This document shows positions 1-6,753 of a stretch of DNA of 13,348 bases, piece after piece. Each line of letters begins with the position of its first letter. The stretch's first letter is position 1. Source of the DNA: Deltaproteobacteria bacterium (GTDB lineage: Bacteria > Desulfobacterota > Dissulfuribacteria > Dissulfuribacterales > UBA3076); assembly GCA_021159445.1 (NCBI GenBank), contig JAGGRV010000170.1, forward strand, positions 1 to 13,348, written 5' to 3'. The position numbers and the translations under genes were made by a program. The notes under the pieces were generated by a model. It had not been told where the DNA came from and did not search any database. It was given only the letters and a program-made list of their open reading frames with translations.

Positions 1-203
1 GATACACTCTCTACATCTTCGATCGCAACGTGCGGATGTCTTCCGTGCTGGGATTGGTGGGAGCCGGCGGCATCGGGCTGGAGCTGCACGACACCCTGCG
101 GCTGTTTAATTACAACCAGGCGACAGCACTGATCCTGTTTCTTATCGGAACCATTTTCAGCATCGATTATCTTTCAACTTTTGTGCGAAGCAAACTGAAG
201 TAG
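1..203 (+). CDS. phnE: Phosphonate ABC transporter permease PhnE, 3' end (partial)
   Basis: The last 66 codons of a membrane permease run in from the left edge, reading from base 3 to the TAG at 201-203. The segment contains VLGLVGAGGIGLEL, which matches the conserved cytoplasmic loop (EAA-type region) of PhnE that docks on the ATPase PhnC. A final hydrophobic helix follows (about ALILFLIGTIFSIDYLS), then a short basic tail ending in RSKLK. PhnE forms the inner-membrane channel of the PhnCDE phosphonate importer. It lies 12 bp before phnG in the same direction, so uptake and breakdown are probably co-transcribed. phnC and phnD would be expected upstream, outside the window. The family call is firm; only the C-terminal part can be judged. 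Confidence 0.9.
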   Translation, partial: YTLYIFDRNVRMSSVLGLVGAGGIGLELHDTLRLFNYNQATALILFLIGTIFSIDYLSTFVRSKLK

Positions 204-207
204 GAGG
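202..207 (+). promoter_or_regulatory. Ribosome-binding site of phnG, overlapping the phnE stop
   Basis: A perfect AGGAGG lies at 202-207 and shares two bases with the TAG stop codon of phnE (201-203). It is 8 bases before a TTG codon at 216. No ATG or GTG in frame fits this site, so it decides the unusual TTG start of phnG and suggests that phnG translation is coupled to the end of phnE. Confidence 0.75.
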
Positions 208-215
208 TTTTCAAA

Positions 216-680
216 TTGGTACCACGCAACCTGTGGGTTCACGCCCTTTCGGCAATTCCTGAAAACGACTTGAAGGCTGCGGCCGATCAATTGAAGGTTG
301 GCTACGATATACGACACAGGGCCCTGCCCGAGGAGGGACTGGGACTGTTGAAAATGAAGGACGGCGCCTTCGGCGATCATTACTACATCGGTGAGTTCCC
401 CGTGGCCTCGGCGCACGTTGAACTTCATGACCAGAAGGGCCGGGTATTCGAGGGCGGCACCCACGTTATGCACGACAGCGCGGCCTATGCCGCGGATCTG
501 GCAGTCTGCGATGCGGTGCTGGCCAACCGGTTGCCCGGCTGGGAAACGATAGCCGAACTGGTGGAGGCAGGCATGCAAAGACGCGGAGAAGAACACCTGA
601 AGCGCAAAACCATGCTGGCCCGCACCAAGGTGAATTTCGATCTGCTATCCACGGTCAGGGAAAAGGAAAATGAAGATTGA
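216..680 (+). CDS. phnG: C-P lyase core subunit PhnG
   Basis: A 154-residue protein, close to the roughly 150 residues of E. coli PhnG. PhnG is a structural and catalytic-support subunit of the PhnGHIJ core complex in the cytoplasm. With PhnH, PhnI and PhnL it is needed to couple a phosphonate to the ribose C1 of ATP, displacing adenine. Family features are the N-terminal RNLWVHALS block (the RxxWM-type opening of the family), the central EFPVASAHVEL strand and the C-terminal RTKVNFDLLSTVR, corresponding to the ASRVDFFTMVRG ending in E. coli. The start is a TTG at 216, chosen because AGGAGG lies 8 bases upstream. The 3' end overlaps phnH by 11 bp. Function is assigned from family similarity and the unbroken phn gene order. 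Confidence 0.93.
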   Translation: MVPRNLWVHALSAIPENDLKAAADQLKVGYDIRHRALPEEGLGLLKMKDGAFGDHYYIGEFPVASAHVELHDQKGRVFEGGTHVMHDSAAYAADLAVCDAVLANRLPGWETIAELVEAGMQRRGEEHLKRKTMLARTKVNFDLLSTVREKENED

Positions 681-1227
681 CGCCATCTGGACGCCCGATG
701 TACAGCAAAACATCTTTCGAAAACTGCTGACAGCCTTCGCCAGGCCAGCCAAAGTCCTGGACCTCTCGGACTTTCTGGCCGGCGCAAACGCATTGGAAGG
801 CATTCTGGCAACATTGGTGGACAGCGCGGTGAACCTGAGCGATCCGGACGGCCTTATTGATAGGCAGACCTGGCATTTGCTGCAAACCGTTTCGTGCAGG
901 CCCGAAAAGGCCGCATACATTGTAGCGGATGGCGGCAATCCCCCCGGCTTCACGCCCTATACCGGCACCCTGGAAAGCCCGGAATTCGGCGCTACGGTCA
1001 TTCTGGCAGTAACCCAAGTGGGCAGTGGAAGCTATGACAATACTTTCACCGGTCCCGGTATTGACGGAGAGCAACCGCTGGCGGTGGAAGGACTTCATCC
1101 CCAATGGCTGGAGAAGCGAAATACCTGGAACCAGGCCTTTCCCCTGGGGGTGGATATGCTGCTGGCCGACAGATATTGCATCGCCGCTTTGCCGCGGACC
1201 ACGAAAGTCAAATTGAGAGGGGGATGA
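670..1227 (+). CDS. phnH: C-P lyase core subunit PhnH
   Basis: A 185-residue protein (E. coli PhnH is about 194). PhnH sits at the outer ends of the PhnG2H2I2J2 core and helps form the ribose-1-phosphonate triphosphate intermediate. Recognisable blocks are the N-terminal VQQNIFRKLLTAFARP (family pattern QxxFRxLLxAMxxPG), the middle ESPEFGATVIL, the GPGI turn near residue 122 and the C-terminal FPLGVDMLLAD...LPRTTKVKL, which closely tracks FPLGIDLIL...IPRTTHVEV in E. coli. The ATG at 670 is preceded by AAAAGGA and lies inside the end of phnG (11-bp overlap, the shared stretch being ATGAAGATTGA). The stop at 1225-1227 is 3 bp before phnI, so translation is probably coupled along the operon. Confidence 0.94.
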   Translation: MKIDAIWTPDVQQNIFRKLLTAFARPAKVLDLSDFLAGANALEGILATLVDSAVNLSDPDGLIDRQTWHLLQTVSCRPEKAAYIVADGGNPPGFTPYTGTLESPEFGATVILAVTQVGSGSYDNTFTGPGIDGEQPLAVEGLHPQWLEKRNTWNQAFPLGVDMLLADRYCIAALPRTTKVKLRGG

Positions 1228-1230
1228 TCT

Positions 1231-2337
1231 ATGGCCTATGTAGCTATCCAGGGCGGTCAGCGCGCCATAGAAGAAGCCGCCCGCCTTTCAGAATACCTTC
1301 GAACAGAACAGGGTATCGAAGGAAGACCGGTTTCTTTGGACGATATCAAATACCAGTTGCGCGGTTTGCACAGCCGGATCCTCTCAGAAGGCGGGCTGTA
1401 CCACCCTGATCTGGCAGCCCTGGCAATCAAGCAGTCCATGGGCGACCCATTGGAGGCGTCCTTTGCCTTGAGGGCTTATCGCTCCACACGGCCCCGACGG
1501 ATGGAAACCGCTGCCCACGATACGAGCCGGATGCGGCTGGTACGACGCATTTCTGCGGCCTTTAAGGATATTCCGGGCGGCCAGATGCTGGGAGCGACAC
1601 CTGACTACTCATTAAGGTTGCTCAGGTTCGATTTGATGGATGAATCACCGGAGGCCTTTCAAGAGATTGCCGGCACATGGATGGAAAACCTTAATGCTGA
1701 CGATGTCCCGGACACGTTTCCAAAAGTCCTTGATTTGTTGATGGAAGAAGGTTTGCTGGCCTCGTCAGATAACGACGGCTCTGAAGAAGCGTTCGACATC
1801 ACCCGCCAGCCGATGATCTTTCCGGTCCCCCGCTCGGCCGCTCTTCAGTCCATGGCACGGGGTGAGACCGGCTCCCTTCTTATGATCGCCTATTCCAACA
1901 TGCGCGGTTATGGCGACGTGCATCCCACGGTTGGCGAGGTTCGTGTCGGCTATCTTCCTGTGGAACTGCCCCATCCGGTAACTGGCACACCGGTCGAAAT
2001 CGGCGAGGTGTTGATGACCGAGTGCGAAGTGGTGGCCATGTATGAGGGGGGCGATGATGCCCAAGCGCAACCCCGTTTCACGGTGGGGTACGGCGCCTGC
2101 TTCGGCCACAACGAGGTCAAGGCCATCGCCATGGCCATCCTGGACCGGGCGCTTCAAAAGGGGATGCAGGACGGGGCCGCCAACCCTTCCGAAGATCCGG
2201 AGTTCGTATTGCTGCATATCGACGGCATTGATTCCATGGGTTTTTGCACCCACTATAAAATGCCCCACTATGTCACCTTTCAATCCGACATGGACCGCTT
2301 GCGGACAACACAGTCCAAGAAGGAGCGCGATCTCTGA
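1231..2337 (+). CDS. phnI: C-P lyase core subunit PhnI (ribose-phosphonate forming nucleosidase-type subunit)
   Basis: A 368-residue protein (E. coli PhnI is about 354). With PhnG, PhnH and PhnL it replaces the adenine of ATP with a phosphonate. Strong family blocks are MAYVAIQGGQRAI at the N-terminus, ILSEGGLYHPDLAALAIKQ (about 50-68), RRISAAFKDIPGGQMLG (105-121), ITRQPMIFPVPRS (190-202), YSNMRGYGDVHP (221-232), GEVLMTECE (258-266) and HYKMPHYVTFQ (341-351). H341 and H346 correspond to the two PhnI histidines known to hold a zinc ion near the PhnJ interface in E. coli. The start ATG has GAGGGGG at 1217-1223, 7 bases upstream. The stop TGA shares one base with the phnJ ATG (TGATG). Confidence 0.96.
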   Translation: MAYVAIQGGQRAIEEAARLSEYLRTEQGIEGRPVSLDDIKYQLRGLHSRILSEGGLYHPDLAALAIKQSMGDPLEASFALRAYRSTRPRRMETAAHDTSRMRLVRRISAAFKDIPGGQMLGATPDYSLRLLRFDLMDESPEAFQEIAGTWMENLNADDVPDTFPKVLDLLMEEGLLASSDNDGSEEAFDITRQPMIFPVPRSAALQSMARGETGSLLMIAYSNMRGYGDVHPTVGEVRVGYLPVELPHPVTGTPVEIGEVLMTECEVVAMYEGGDDAQAQPRFTVGYGACFGHNEVKAIAMAILDRALQKGMQDGAANPSEDPEFVLLHIDGIDSMGFCTHYKMPHYVTFQSDMDRLRTTQSKKERDL

Positions 2338-3248
2338 TGAGAAATGATACCCCATACACCCCATCCACTGCCTACCCGTTCGGCTTTCTCGACGCCTATG
2401 CCAAGCGTGAGATTCGGCGCAGCATCCTGAAGGCCGTGGCGCTTCCCGGATACCAGGTACCCTACGCCTCACGTGAAATGCCTATGGGTCGAGGCTTTGG
2501 TACCGGCGCCCTGCAATTGACCCTGTCTGTGGTCGGTCCGGACGACACCCTGAAAGTCATTGACCAGGGCAGCGACGATTCGGTCAACGCCGTAAACTTG
2601 AGGCGATTCATCCGTAAAACCTGCCCGGGGATCCAAACCACCACCCTGACCGAGGCGGCTACCGTTCTGCAGTCCCGCCATCGCATTCCCGAGAAGCCGC
2701 TGACCGAAGAACAGATCTGCATTCTCCAAGTCCCCTATCCGGACCCTCTGGTCTACGTTGAGCCAACCGAGGAAAAGCGCAGGACCATGCACGGCGAGGC
2801 TGATTACGCCCGGCTGTGGGTAAAACTTTACGAAGACATGCGTGAGTTTGACGAAATCACCATTTCTCACCGCTACCCGACGCGCATCAACGGCCATTAC
2901 GTTCTGGACCCGTCGCCGATCCCCCGCTACGACGTACCCAAGCTGAACCGGTCCCGGGCGTTGATCCTGTTCGGCGCAGGCCGTGAAAAGAAGATCTATG
3001 CCGTTCCGCCGTTCACAAAGGCTGAACCCTTGACTTTCGAGGATGTACCCTTTCGAACGGAAACGTTTGTCGATGCCGACGGCAACCGCTTGGCCTGCCG
3101 GCGATGTGGGGCCACTGACAGTTTCCTGGACGAATTCACAACAGACACCGGAGAAAAGGTGTTCCAGTGCTCGGACAGCGACTATTGCCTGAGCCGCTCA
3201 CAGGGTCCTGCATCGGCAATCTACACGGAGGCCCGCCATGATGCGTAA
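2337..3248 (+). CDS. phnJ: Carbon-phosphorus lyase catalytic subunit PhnJ (radical SAM type)
   Basis: A 303-residue protein (E. coli PhnJ is 281). PhnJ cleaves the C-P bond of ribose 1-phosphonate 5-phosphate by S-adenosylmethionine radical chemistry, giving a hydrocarbon (methane from methylphosphonate) and cyclic ribose 1,2-phosphate 5-phosphate. The cysteines C254, C257, C278 and C284 form CxxC-x20-C-x5-C. The first three match the iron-sulfur ligands and the last the catalytic thiyl cysteine of E. coli PhnJ (C241, C244, C266, C272), with one residue fewer in the long spacer. G38 in ALPGYQVPY matches the radical-relay Gly32. Other conserved blocks are REMPMGRGFGTG, DPSPIPRYD and LFGAGREKKIYAVPPF. 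The extra length is at the N-terminus, in small internal insertions and at the C-terminus. The ATG overlaps the phnI stop by one base. Confidence 0.97.
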   Translation: MRNDTPYTPSTAYPFGFLDAYAKREIRRSILKAVALPGYQVPYASREMPMGRGFGTGALQLTLSVVGPDDTLKVIDQGSDDSVNAVNLRRFIRKTCPGIQTTTLTEAATVLQSRHRIPEKPLTEEQICILQVPYPDPLVYVEPTEEKRRTMHGEADYARLWVKLYEDMREFDEITISHRYPTRINGHYVLDPSPIPRYDVPKLNRSRALILFGAGREKKIYAVPPFTKAEPLTFEDVPFRTETFVDADGNRLACRRCGATDSFLDEFTTDTGEKVFQCSDSDYCLSRSQGPASAIYTEARHDA

Positions 3249-4080
3249 GGTATTAGACGTCAAAGGACTGTCCAAGGTCTACGGAAAGGGCTGTCCGTAC
3301 TGTCGCGACGCCACCGGCCCCCGGTTCGACACCAACATCTGCCCGCATTGCGCCAGCGTAGTGGCGGTTCACGACATCTCCTTCACGTTGTATGAAGGCG
3401 AGATTCTTGGCGTGATGGGCGAATCGGGCAGCGGAAAGTCCACCGTGGTCAAGTGTCTCTATTTTGACGAAACTGTGGACGGCGGAACGGCACACTTTTT
3501 CGACAACCATGGCCAGTACAATTTATTCGATCTGTTCAGCCTGAATGCCGCTCAACGCCGCTGGCTGCGCTACCGCCGGTTTGGCATGGTATACCAGAAT
3601 CCACACATGGGCCTTAACTTGGGCATTTCCGCCGGCGGCAATATCGCCGAGCGGCTGCTCATGAACGACATGCTGATCTATGCGGATATCCGCAAACGCG
3701 CGAGTGAACTGCTTCAACGCACCGAGGTGCCCGAGAATCGAATGGATGATCTGCCTGGTCACTTTTCCGGCGGGATGCAGCAGCGGGTGCAAATTGCCAA
3801 GGCCCTGGCCACCAACCCGCCACTTCTCTTTCTGGACGAAGTGACCACGGGCCTGGATGTGTCCGTACAGGCCAGTATCCTGGATTTGATCATCGAAATA
3901 CAAGATCAGCTCAAGACCACCATGATCGTGGTCACCCATGATCTGGGGGTGATTCGGCTTCTGGCCGGCCGCACCATTGTGATGAAAAACGGCTGCATTA
4001 TTGAAGCCGGGCTCACCGACCAAATTCTGGAGGACCCGCAGCACGCCTACACCCAACGGCTGGTAGCTTCGGCGCTTTAG
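3238..4080 (+). CDS. phnK: C-P lyase ABC-type ATPase PhnK with a four-cysteine insertion
   Basis: A 280-residue ABC ATPase (E. coli PhnK is 252). PhnK is not a transporter ATPase; in E. coli it binds the PhnJ face of the core complex and is thought to drive conformational opening with PhnL. Visible motifs are Walker A GESGSGKST (61-69), the signature FSGGMQQR (176-183), Walker B LLFLDE (196-201) and the H-loop H234. The family block SAGGNIAERL lies at 131-140 and the C-terminus has DPQHAYTQRLVAS. Between the first strand and the second block (residues 19-38) there is CPYC-x12-CPHC, absent from E. coli PhnK and zinc-ribbon-like. After Walker B it reads DEVTTGLD rather than the usual DEPTxGLD. 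The ATG at 3238 has GGAGG at 3227-3231 and gives an 11-bp overlap with phnJ; an ATG at 3241 is equally possible. Confidence 0.95.
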   Translation: MMRKVLDVKGLSKVYGKGCPYCRDATGPRFDTNICPHCASVVAVHDISFTLYEGEILGVMGESGSGKSTVVKCLYFDETVDGGTAHFFDNHGQYNLFDLFSLNAAQRRWLRYRRFGMVYQNPHMGLNLGISAGGNIAERLLMNDMLIYADIRKRASELLQRTEVPENRMDDLPGHFSGGMQQRVQIAKALATNPPLLFLDEVTTGLDVSVQASILDLIIEIQDQLKTTMIVVTHDLGVIRLLAGRTIVMKNGCIIEAGLTDQILEDPQHAYTQRLVASAL

Positions 4081-4101
4081 GCTCGCAAAGGATTATTGCT
4101 G

Positions 4102-4794
4102 ATGACGACATCTCCGCTACTTCAAATCGAAGGACTTTCCAAATCCTTCTTCATGCACGACCAGCAAAAGGAGATCCCTTCTGCCCGAGAAGTCTCTTTC
4201 AGGGTACATAGCAAGCGACTGACCGCTCTTGTAGGTCCGACCGGTGCCGGTAAATCTTCTATTTTAAAAGCTATTTATCGAACCTACATTCCATGTAAAG
4301 GGCGAATTCTATACCGTTCGGCAGCCGGAAAAACCGTTGACCTGGCTTCTGCAGATGAACATACCATACTGGCCCTGAGAAGCCGGGAGATCGGGTTCGT
4401 CACCCAGTTCCTGTTCGCCCTGCCTCGTCAGCCGGCCATCGACGTGGTGGCATCGCCGCTGTATAGGCGCGGTTTGAGCAAAGCGGACGGCCGCCAAAAA
4501 GCTGGTGCCTTGCTCCAACGCCTGCACATTCCCGAACATCTCTGGGGCCTTTCGCCCACCACTTTTTCCGGTGGAGAACGCCAGCGCATCAACCTGGCCA
4601 GGGGCATCATTGGGCGTCCGCGCCTACTTTTGTTGGACGAACCCACCGCCAGTCTCGATCTCCGCACTACCGGCGATGTATTGGAAATGATAACGGAGCT
4701 CAAAAATGAGGGTACCGGGATTTTAGCCATTTTCCACGATCCGGACCTGGTTCAAAGGATGGCGGACGCCGTTTACCAATTGGATCGACCTTGA
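4102..4794 (+). CDS. phnL: C-P lyase ABC-type ATPase PhnL
   Basis: A 230-residue ABC ATPase, near the 226 residues of E. coli PhnL. With PhnG, PhnH and PhnI it is required for the phosphonate-for-adenine exchange on ATP, and it can dimerise with PhnK on the core complex. Visible motifs are Walker A GPTGAGKSS (45-53), an unusual Q-loop region FVTQFLFALPR (about 99-109, family pattern VSQFLRxIPR), the signature FSGGERQR (155-162), Walker B LLLLDEPTASLD (175-186) and the H-loop H212 in FHDPDL. The ATG at 4102 is preferred over in-frame TTG and CTG codons at 4096 and 4099, because AAAGGA at 4087-4092 sits 9 bases before the ATG. It follows phnK by 21 bp. Confidence 0.95.
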   Translation: MTTSPLLQIEGLSKSFFMHDQQKEIPSAREVSFRVHSKRLTALVGPTGAGKSSILKAIYRTYIPCKGRILYRSAAGKTVDLASADEHTILALRSREIGFVTQFLFALPRQPAIDVVASPLYRRGLSKADGRQKAGALLQRLHIPEHLWGLSPTTFSGGERQRINLARGIIGRPRLLLLDEPTASLDLRTTGDVLEMITELKNEGTGILAIFHDPDLVQRMADAVYQLDRP

Positions 4795-4811
4795 CGGATG
4801 GAAGGATAATC

Positions 4812-5966
4812 ATGAAAAAAGAACTTCTAACGAATTGCCGGCTGGTCCTGCCGGATGCTGTTGCTGAAAACAGCTCACTGCTTATCGAAGACGGATACAT
4901 TGCAGCCATTGAGCCGAACGGGGCGGGCAAAGCCCGTATATTGGATCTGCACGGAGCGTACCTGATGCCGGGCATGATCGATCTTCACTGCGACGCCCTG
5001 GAAAAGGAGATCGAGCCCCGACCCAACGTGCTGTTTCCATTGGATTTCGCCATCGCCCAGGCCGACCGGCGTAACGCTCAGGCCGGTATCACCACGGTGT
5101 TTCATGCGCTGTCTTTTGCCCATGGTGAACTGGGCGTTCGCAACCGTGACATGGCGGCCGAAATTGCTCGTAAGGTACACGACTACGGCCAGGTAATGGT
5201 GGATAACCGGGTCCATGGACGCTACGAAATCACTGACGAGAAGAGCCTGCCGGTATTGTCTGATCTTATAGAGGAGGGCTCACTTGGAATGATCTCCATG
5301 ATGGACCATACTCCCGGCCAAGGACAGTTCAAGGACTTGGCTGCTTATCGCAACTATCTTGAACGAACCTACGCCAAAAGCGTGGATGAGGCCAATGCCC
5401 TGATTCAACAAAAAATTAATAGCGCTGAAGGGGCCTATCATCGGATTGGGATCTTAGCCCAAAAAGCCCGGAGAGCCAGCATCCGCGTTGCCAGCCATGA
5501 CGATGACGGCCCTCAGCGCGTTAAGACTATGTTTACTCTGGGCGCCACGGTTTCGGAGTTCCCGGTCAATTACGAAGCAGCGCAAGCAGCCTGCGCCCTT
5601 GGCCTCTGGACTGTCTTCGGCGCGCCAAACATTCTGCGGGGAGGCAGCCAGACCGGGTCCATGAAAGCCATTGAAGCCGTCCACAATAACGTCGCCGGAT
5701 GCCTCTGCTCCGACTATCACCCCGGCACATTGCTTGCAGCGGTGTTCCGGTTGCCACGGCTTGCCGACATCTACCTTGCCGACGCGATCCGTTTGGTGAC
5801 CGTAAATCCGGCCAAGGCCGCCGGTTTGGAAAACCGTGGACAGATCAAGGCCGGCAAAAGAGCCGATCTGGCATCCGTCAGTTTCAGGAAGCAACTGCCT
5901 TACATTGCCCACCTGTGGGTGCAAGGCCGCCTCACTTACCACGAAGGGTCCGAAAGTGAAGGATAA
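4812..5966 (+). CDS. phnM: Ribose 1-phosphonate triphosphate pyrophosphohydrolase PhnM
   Basis: A 384-residue amidohydrolase-superfamily enzyme (E. coli PhnM is 378). It removes pyrophosphate from alpha-D-ribose 1-methylphosphonate 5-triphosphate, leaving the 5-phosphate substrate of PhnJ. Metal-site motifs are the HxD of LHCDALEKE (H59, D61), H135, MDHTPGQ (H166), SHDDD (H229, D230) and SDYHP (D301). GAPNILRGGS (270-279) and NRGQIKAGKRADL are also strongly conserved. Where E. coli has HTDNLDK, this protein has HCDALEK, so a cysteine sits inside the metal motif. The ATG at 4812 follows GAAGGA (4801-4806); an upstream in-frame TTG at 4791 lacks support and would overlap phnL. The end overlaps phnN by 11 bp. 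Confidence 0.95.
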   Translation: MKKELLTNCRLVLPDAVAENSSLLIEDGYIAAIEPNGAGKARILDLHGAYLMPGMIDLHCDALEKEIEPRPNVLFPLDFAIAQADRRNAQAGITTVFHALSFAHGELGVRNRDMAAEIARKVHDYGQVMVDNRVHGRYEITDEKSLPVLSDLIEEGSLGMISMMDHTPGQGQFKDLAAYRNYLERTYAKSVDEANALIQQKINSAEGAYHRIGILAQKARRASIRVASHDDDGPQRVKTMFTLGATVSEFPVNYEAAQAACALGLWTVFGAPNILRGGSQTGSMKAIEAVHNNVAGCLCSDYHPGTLLAAVFRLPRLADIYLADAIRLVTVNPAKAAGLENRGQIKAGKRADLASVSFRKQLPYIAHLWVQGRLTYHEGSESEG

Positions 5967-6519
5967 AGGCCGGCTTTTTTACCTGATTGGTCCTTCAGGT
6001 GGCGGAAAGGACAGCTTGATCAGCTATGTCAGGAAACGCCTGGACGGCGAAGATAGGGTTGTCTTCGCCCACCGCTACATCACCCGGCCGCCGAAGGCGT
6101 CTGGGGAAAACCATGTTGCCCTGAGCCGCAAAGAGTTTCTGCAACGGCTTCAACAAGGCTTTTTCGCCATGCACTGGCAAAGCTATGATTGTCATTACGG
6201 CATCGGCATCGAAATCGATCAGTGGCTTTCAAGCGGCTGTCAGGTGGTGGTCAACGGGTCGCGGTCCTATTTGCCAAAGGCACTACGGCGGTATCCGGAT
6301 TTGAAGGTGATATTGATCGAAGTTGCCCTAGAGGTTCTTAAGCGTCGTCTGGAAGCCCGCGGCCGGGAAACACCGGAGCAGATTCAGGCGCGGCTTGAGC
6401 GCAACAACCAAATAAATGATGCTTTGGTAAACATATCGCATGCAGTCATCAACAACGATGGCCCGATGGACAAAGCCGGGGAAATGCTTATTCAGCTCTT
6501 GCTGCGACACAGAAGATAG
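5956..6519 (+). CDS. phnN: Ribose 1,5-bisphosphate phosphokinase PhnN
   Basis: A 187-residue guanylate-kinase-like enzyme (E. coli PhnN is 185). It phosphorylates ribose 1,5-bisphosphate to PRPP, returning the sugar of the C-P lyase pathway to nucleotide synthesis. The P-loop GPSGGGKDSL begins at residue 12. It is followed by AHRYITRPP, ENHVALSRKEF, HYGIGIEIDQWL, VVVNGSRSYLPKA and RLEARGRE, all close to E. coli PhnN. The GTG at 5956 is taken as the start because it places the P-loop as in the family and has AAGGG at 5944-5948. The longer in-frame extension back to an ATG at 5836 would lie wholly inside phnM and has no family counterpart. This is the last phn gene; no convincing terminator follows it. 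No phnO or phnP lies downstream in the window. Confidence 0.94.
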   Translation: MKDKGRLFYLIGPSGGGKDSLISYVRKRLDGEDRVVFAHRYITRPPKASGENHVALSRKEFLQRLQQGFFAMHWQSYDCHYGIGIEIDQWLSSGCQVVVNGSRSYLPKALRRYPDLKVILIEVALEVLKRRLEARGRETPEQIQARLERNNQINDALVNISHAVINNDGPMDKAGEMLIQLLLRHRR

Positions 6520-6580
6520 ACCCCAAGATATTATTTGTCTCTGCTGCGTTGCCGGGAATTTATAACGGGCTACCGAAAAC

Positions 6581-6673
6581 ATGAACAAACGAAAGTTAGT
6601 TCGATTTATTCTGATTATGGAGATGTCTTTCCGTAGTGGTTTCCACATTTGTGAAAGGAGGTATCGAGTATGA
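6581..6673 (+). CDS. Possible 30-residue small ORF or leader, unrecognised
   Basis: An ATG at 6581 opens a 30-codon frame rich in basic residues (starting MNKRKLVRF), ending at TGA 6671-6673. It has no good ribosome-binding site. Its stop overlaps the following ATG at 6670 in an ATGA arrangement typical of coupled genes, but that second frame is only two codons long. It could be a leader peptide, a remnant of a decayed gene, or chance. No function can be given. Confidence 0.2.
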   Translation: MNKRKLVRFILIMEMSFRSGFHICERRYRV

Positions 6674-6678
6674 AGTAA
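6654..6678 (+). promoter_or_regulatory. Strong ribosome-binding site followed by a two-codon ORF (ATG AAG TAA)
   Basis: AAAGGAGG at 6654-6661 is a near-ideal Shine-Dalgarno sequence. It sits 8 bases before an ATG at 6670, but the frame stops after one further codon (TAA at 6676-6678). No long frame begins nearby. It may be a minimal start-stop regulatory element upstream of the porin gene, or the surviving start of a gene that has been lost. Confidence 0.4.
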
Positions 6679-6713
6679 GGTTGGTGCGAAGATTTTCTTT
6701 AAGATAAAAGTGC

Positions 6714-6753
6714 GGGCTGCCAGAGAACCCCCTTAGTTCATGCTTGGCAGCCC
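6714..6753. repeat. Perfect 9-bp inverted repeat with 22-nt loop
   Basis: GGGCTGCCA at 6714-6722 is exactly complementary to TGGCAGCCC at 6745-6753. No T-run follows on the plus strand, so it is not a standard terminator for phn transcripts. On the minus strand a weak T-rich stretch (GCACTTTTATC) follows the stem. It could form an RNA hairpin in the porin 5' leader or serve as a protein-binding site. Confidence 0.5.

Noticed and set aside
1765..2472. A 235-codon open frame on the minus strand across phnI and phnJ
   Set aside because: It lies opposite two strongly conserved genes, has no recognisable domain and reads as an antisense shadow of GC-rich coding sequence.
3523..4056. A 177-codon minus-strand frame opposite phnK
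   Set aside because: Antisense shadow; phnK motifs on the plus strand fully explain the openness.
4096..4101. TTG or CTG start for phnL
   Set aside because: Both are too close to the AAAGGA site; the ATG at 4102 has normal spacing.
5836..5955. N-terminal extension of PhnN by 40 residues
   Set aside because: It would lie within phnM, has no PhnN counterpart and would displace the P-loop from its normal position; the GTG at 5956 fits better.
6714..6753. Intrinsic terminator of the phn operon
   Set aside because: The stem is good but no T-run follows on the plus strand and the loop is long (22 bases).
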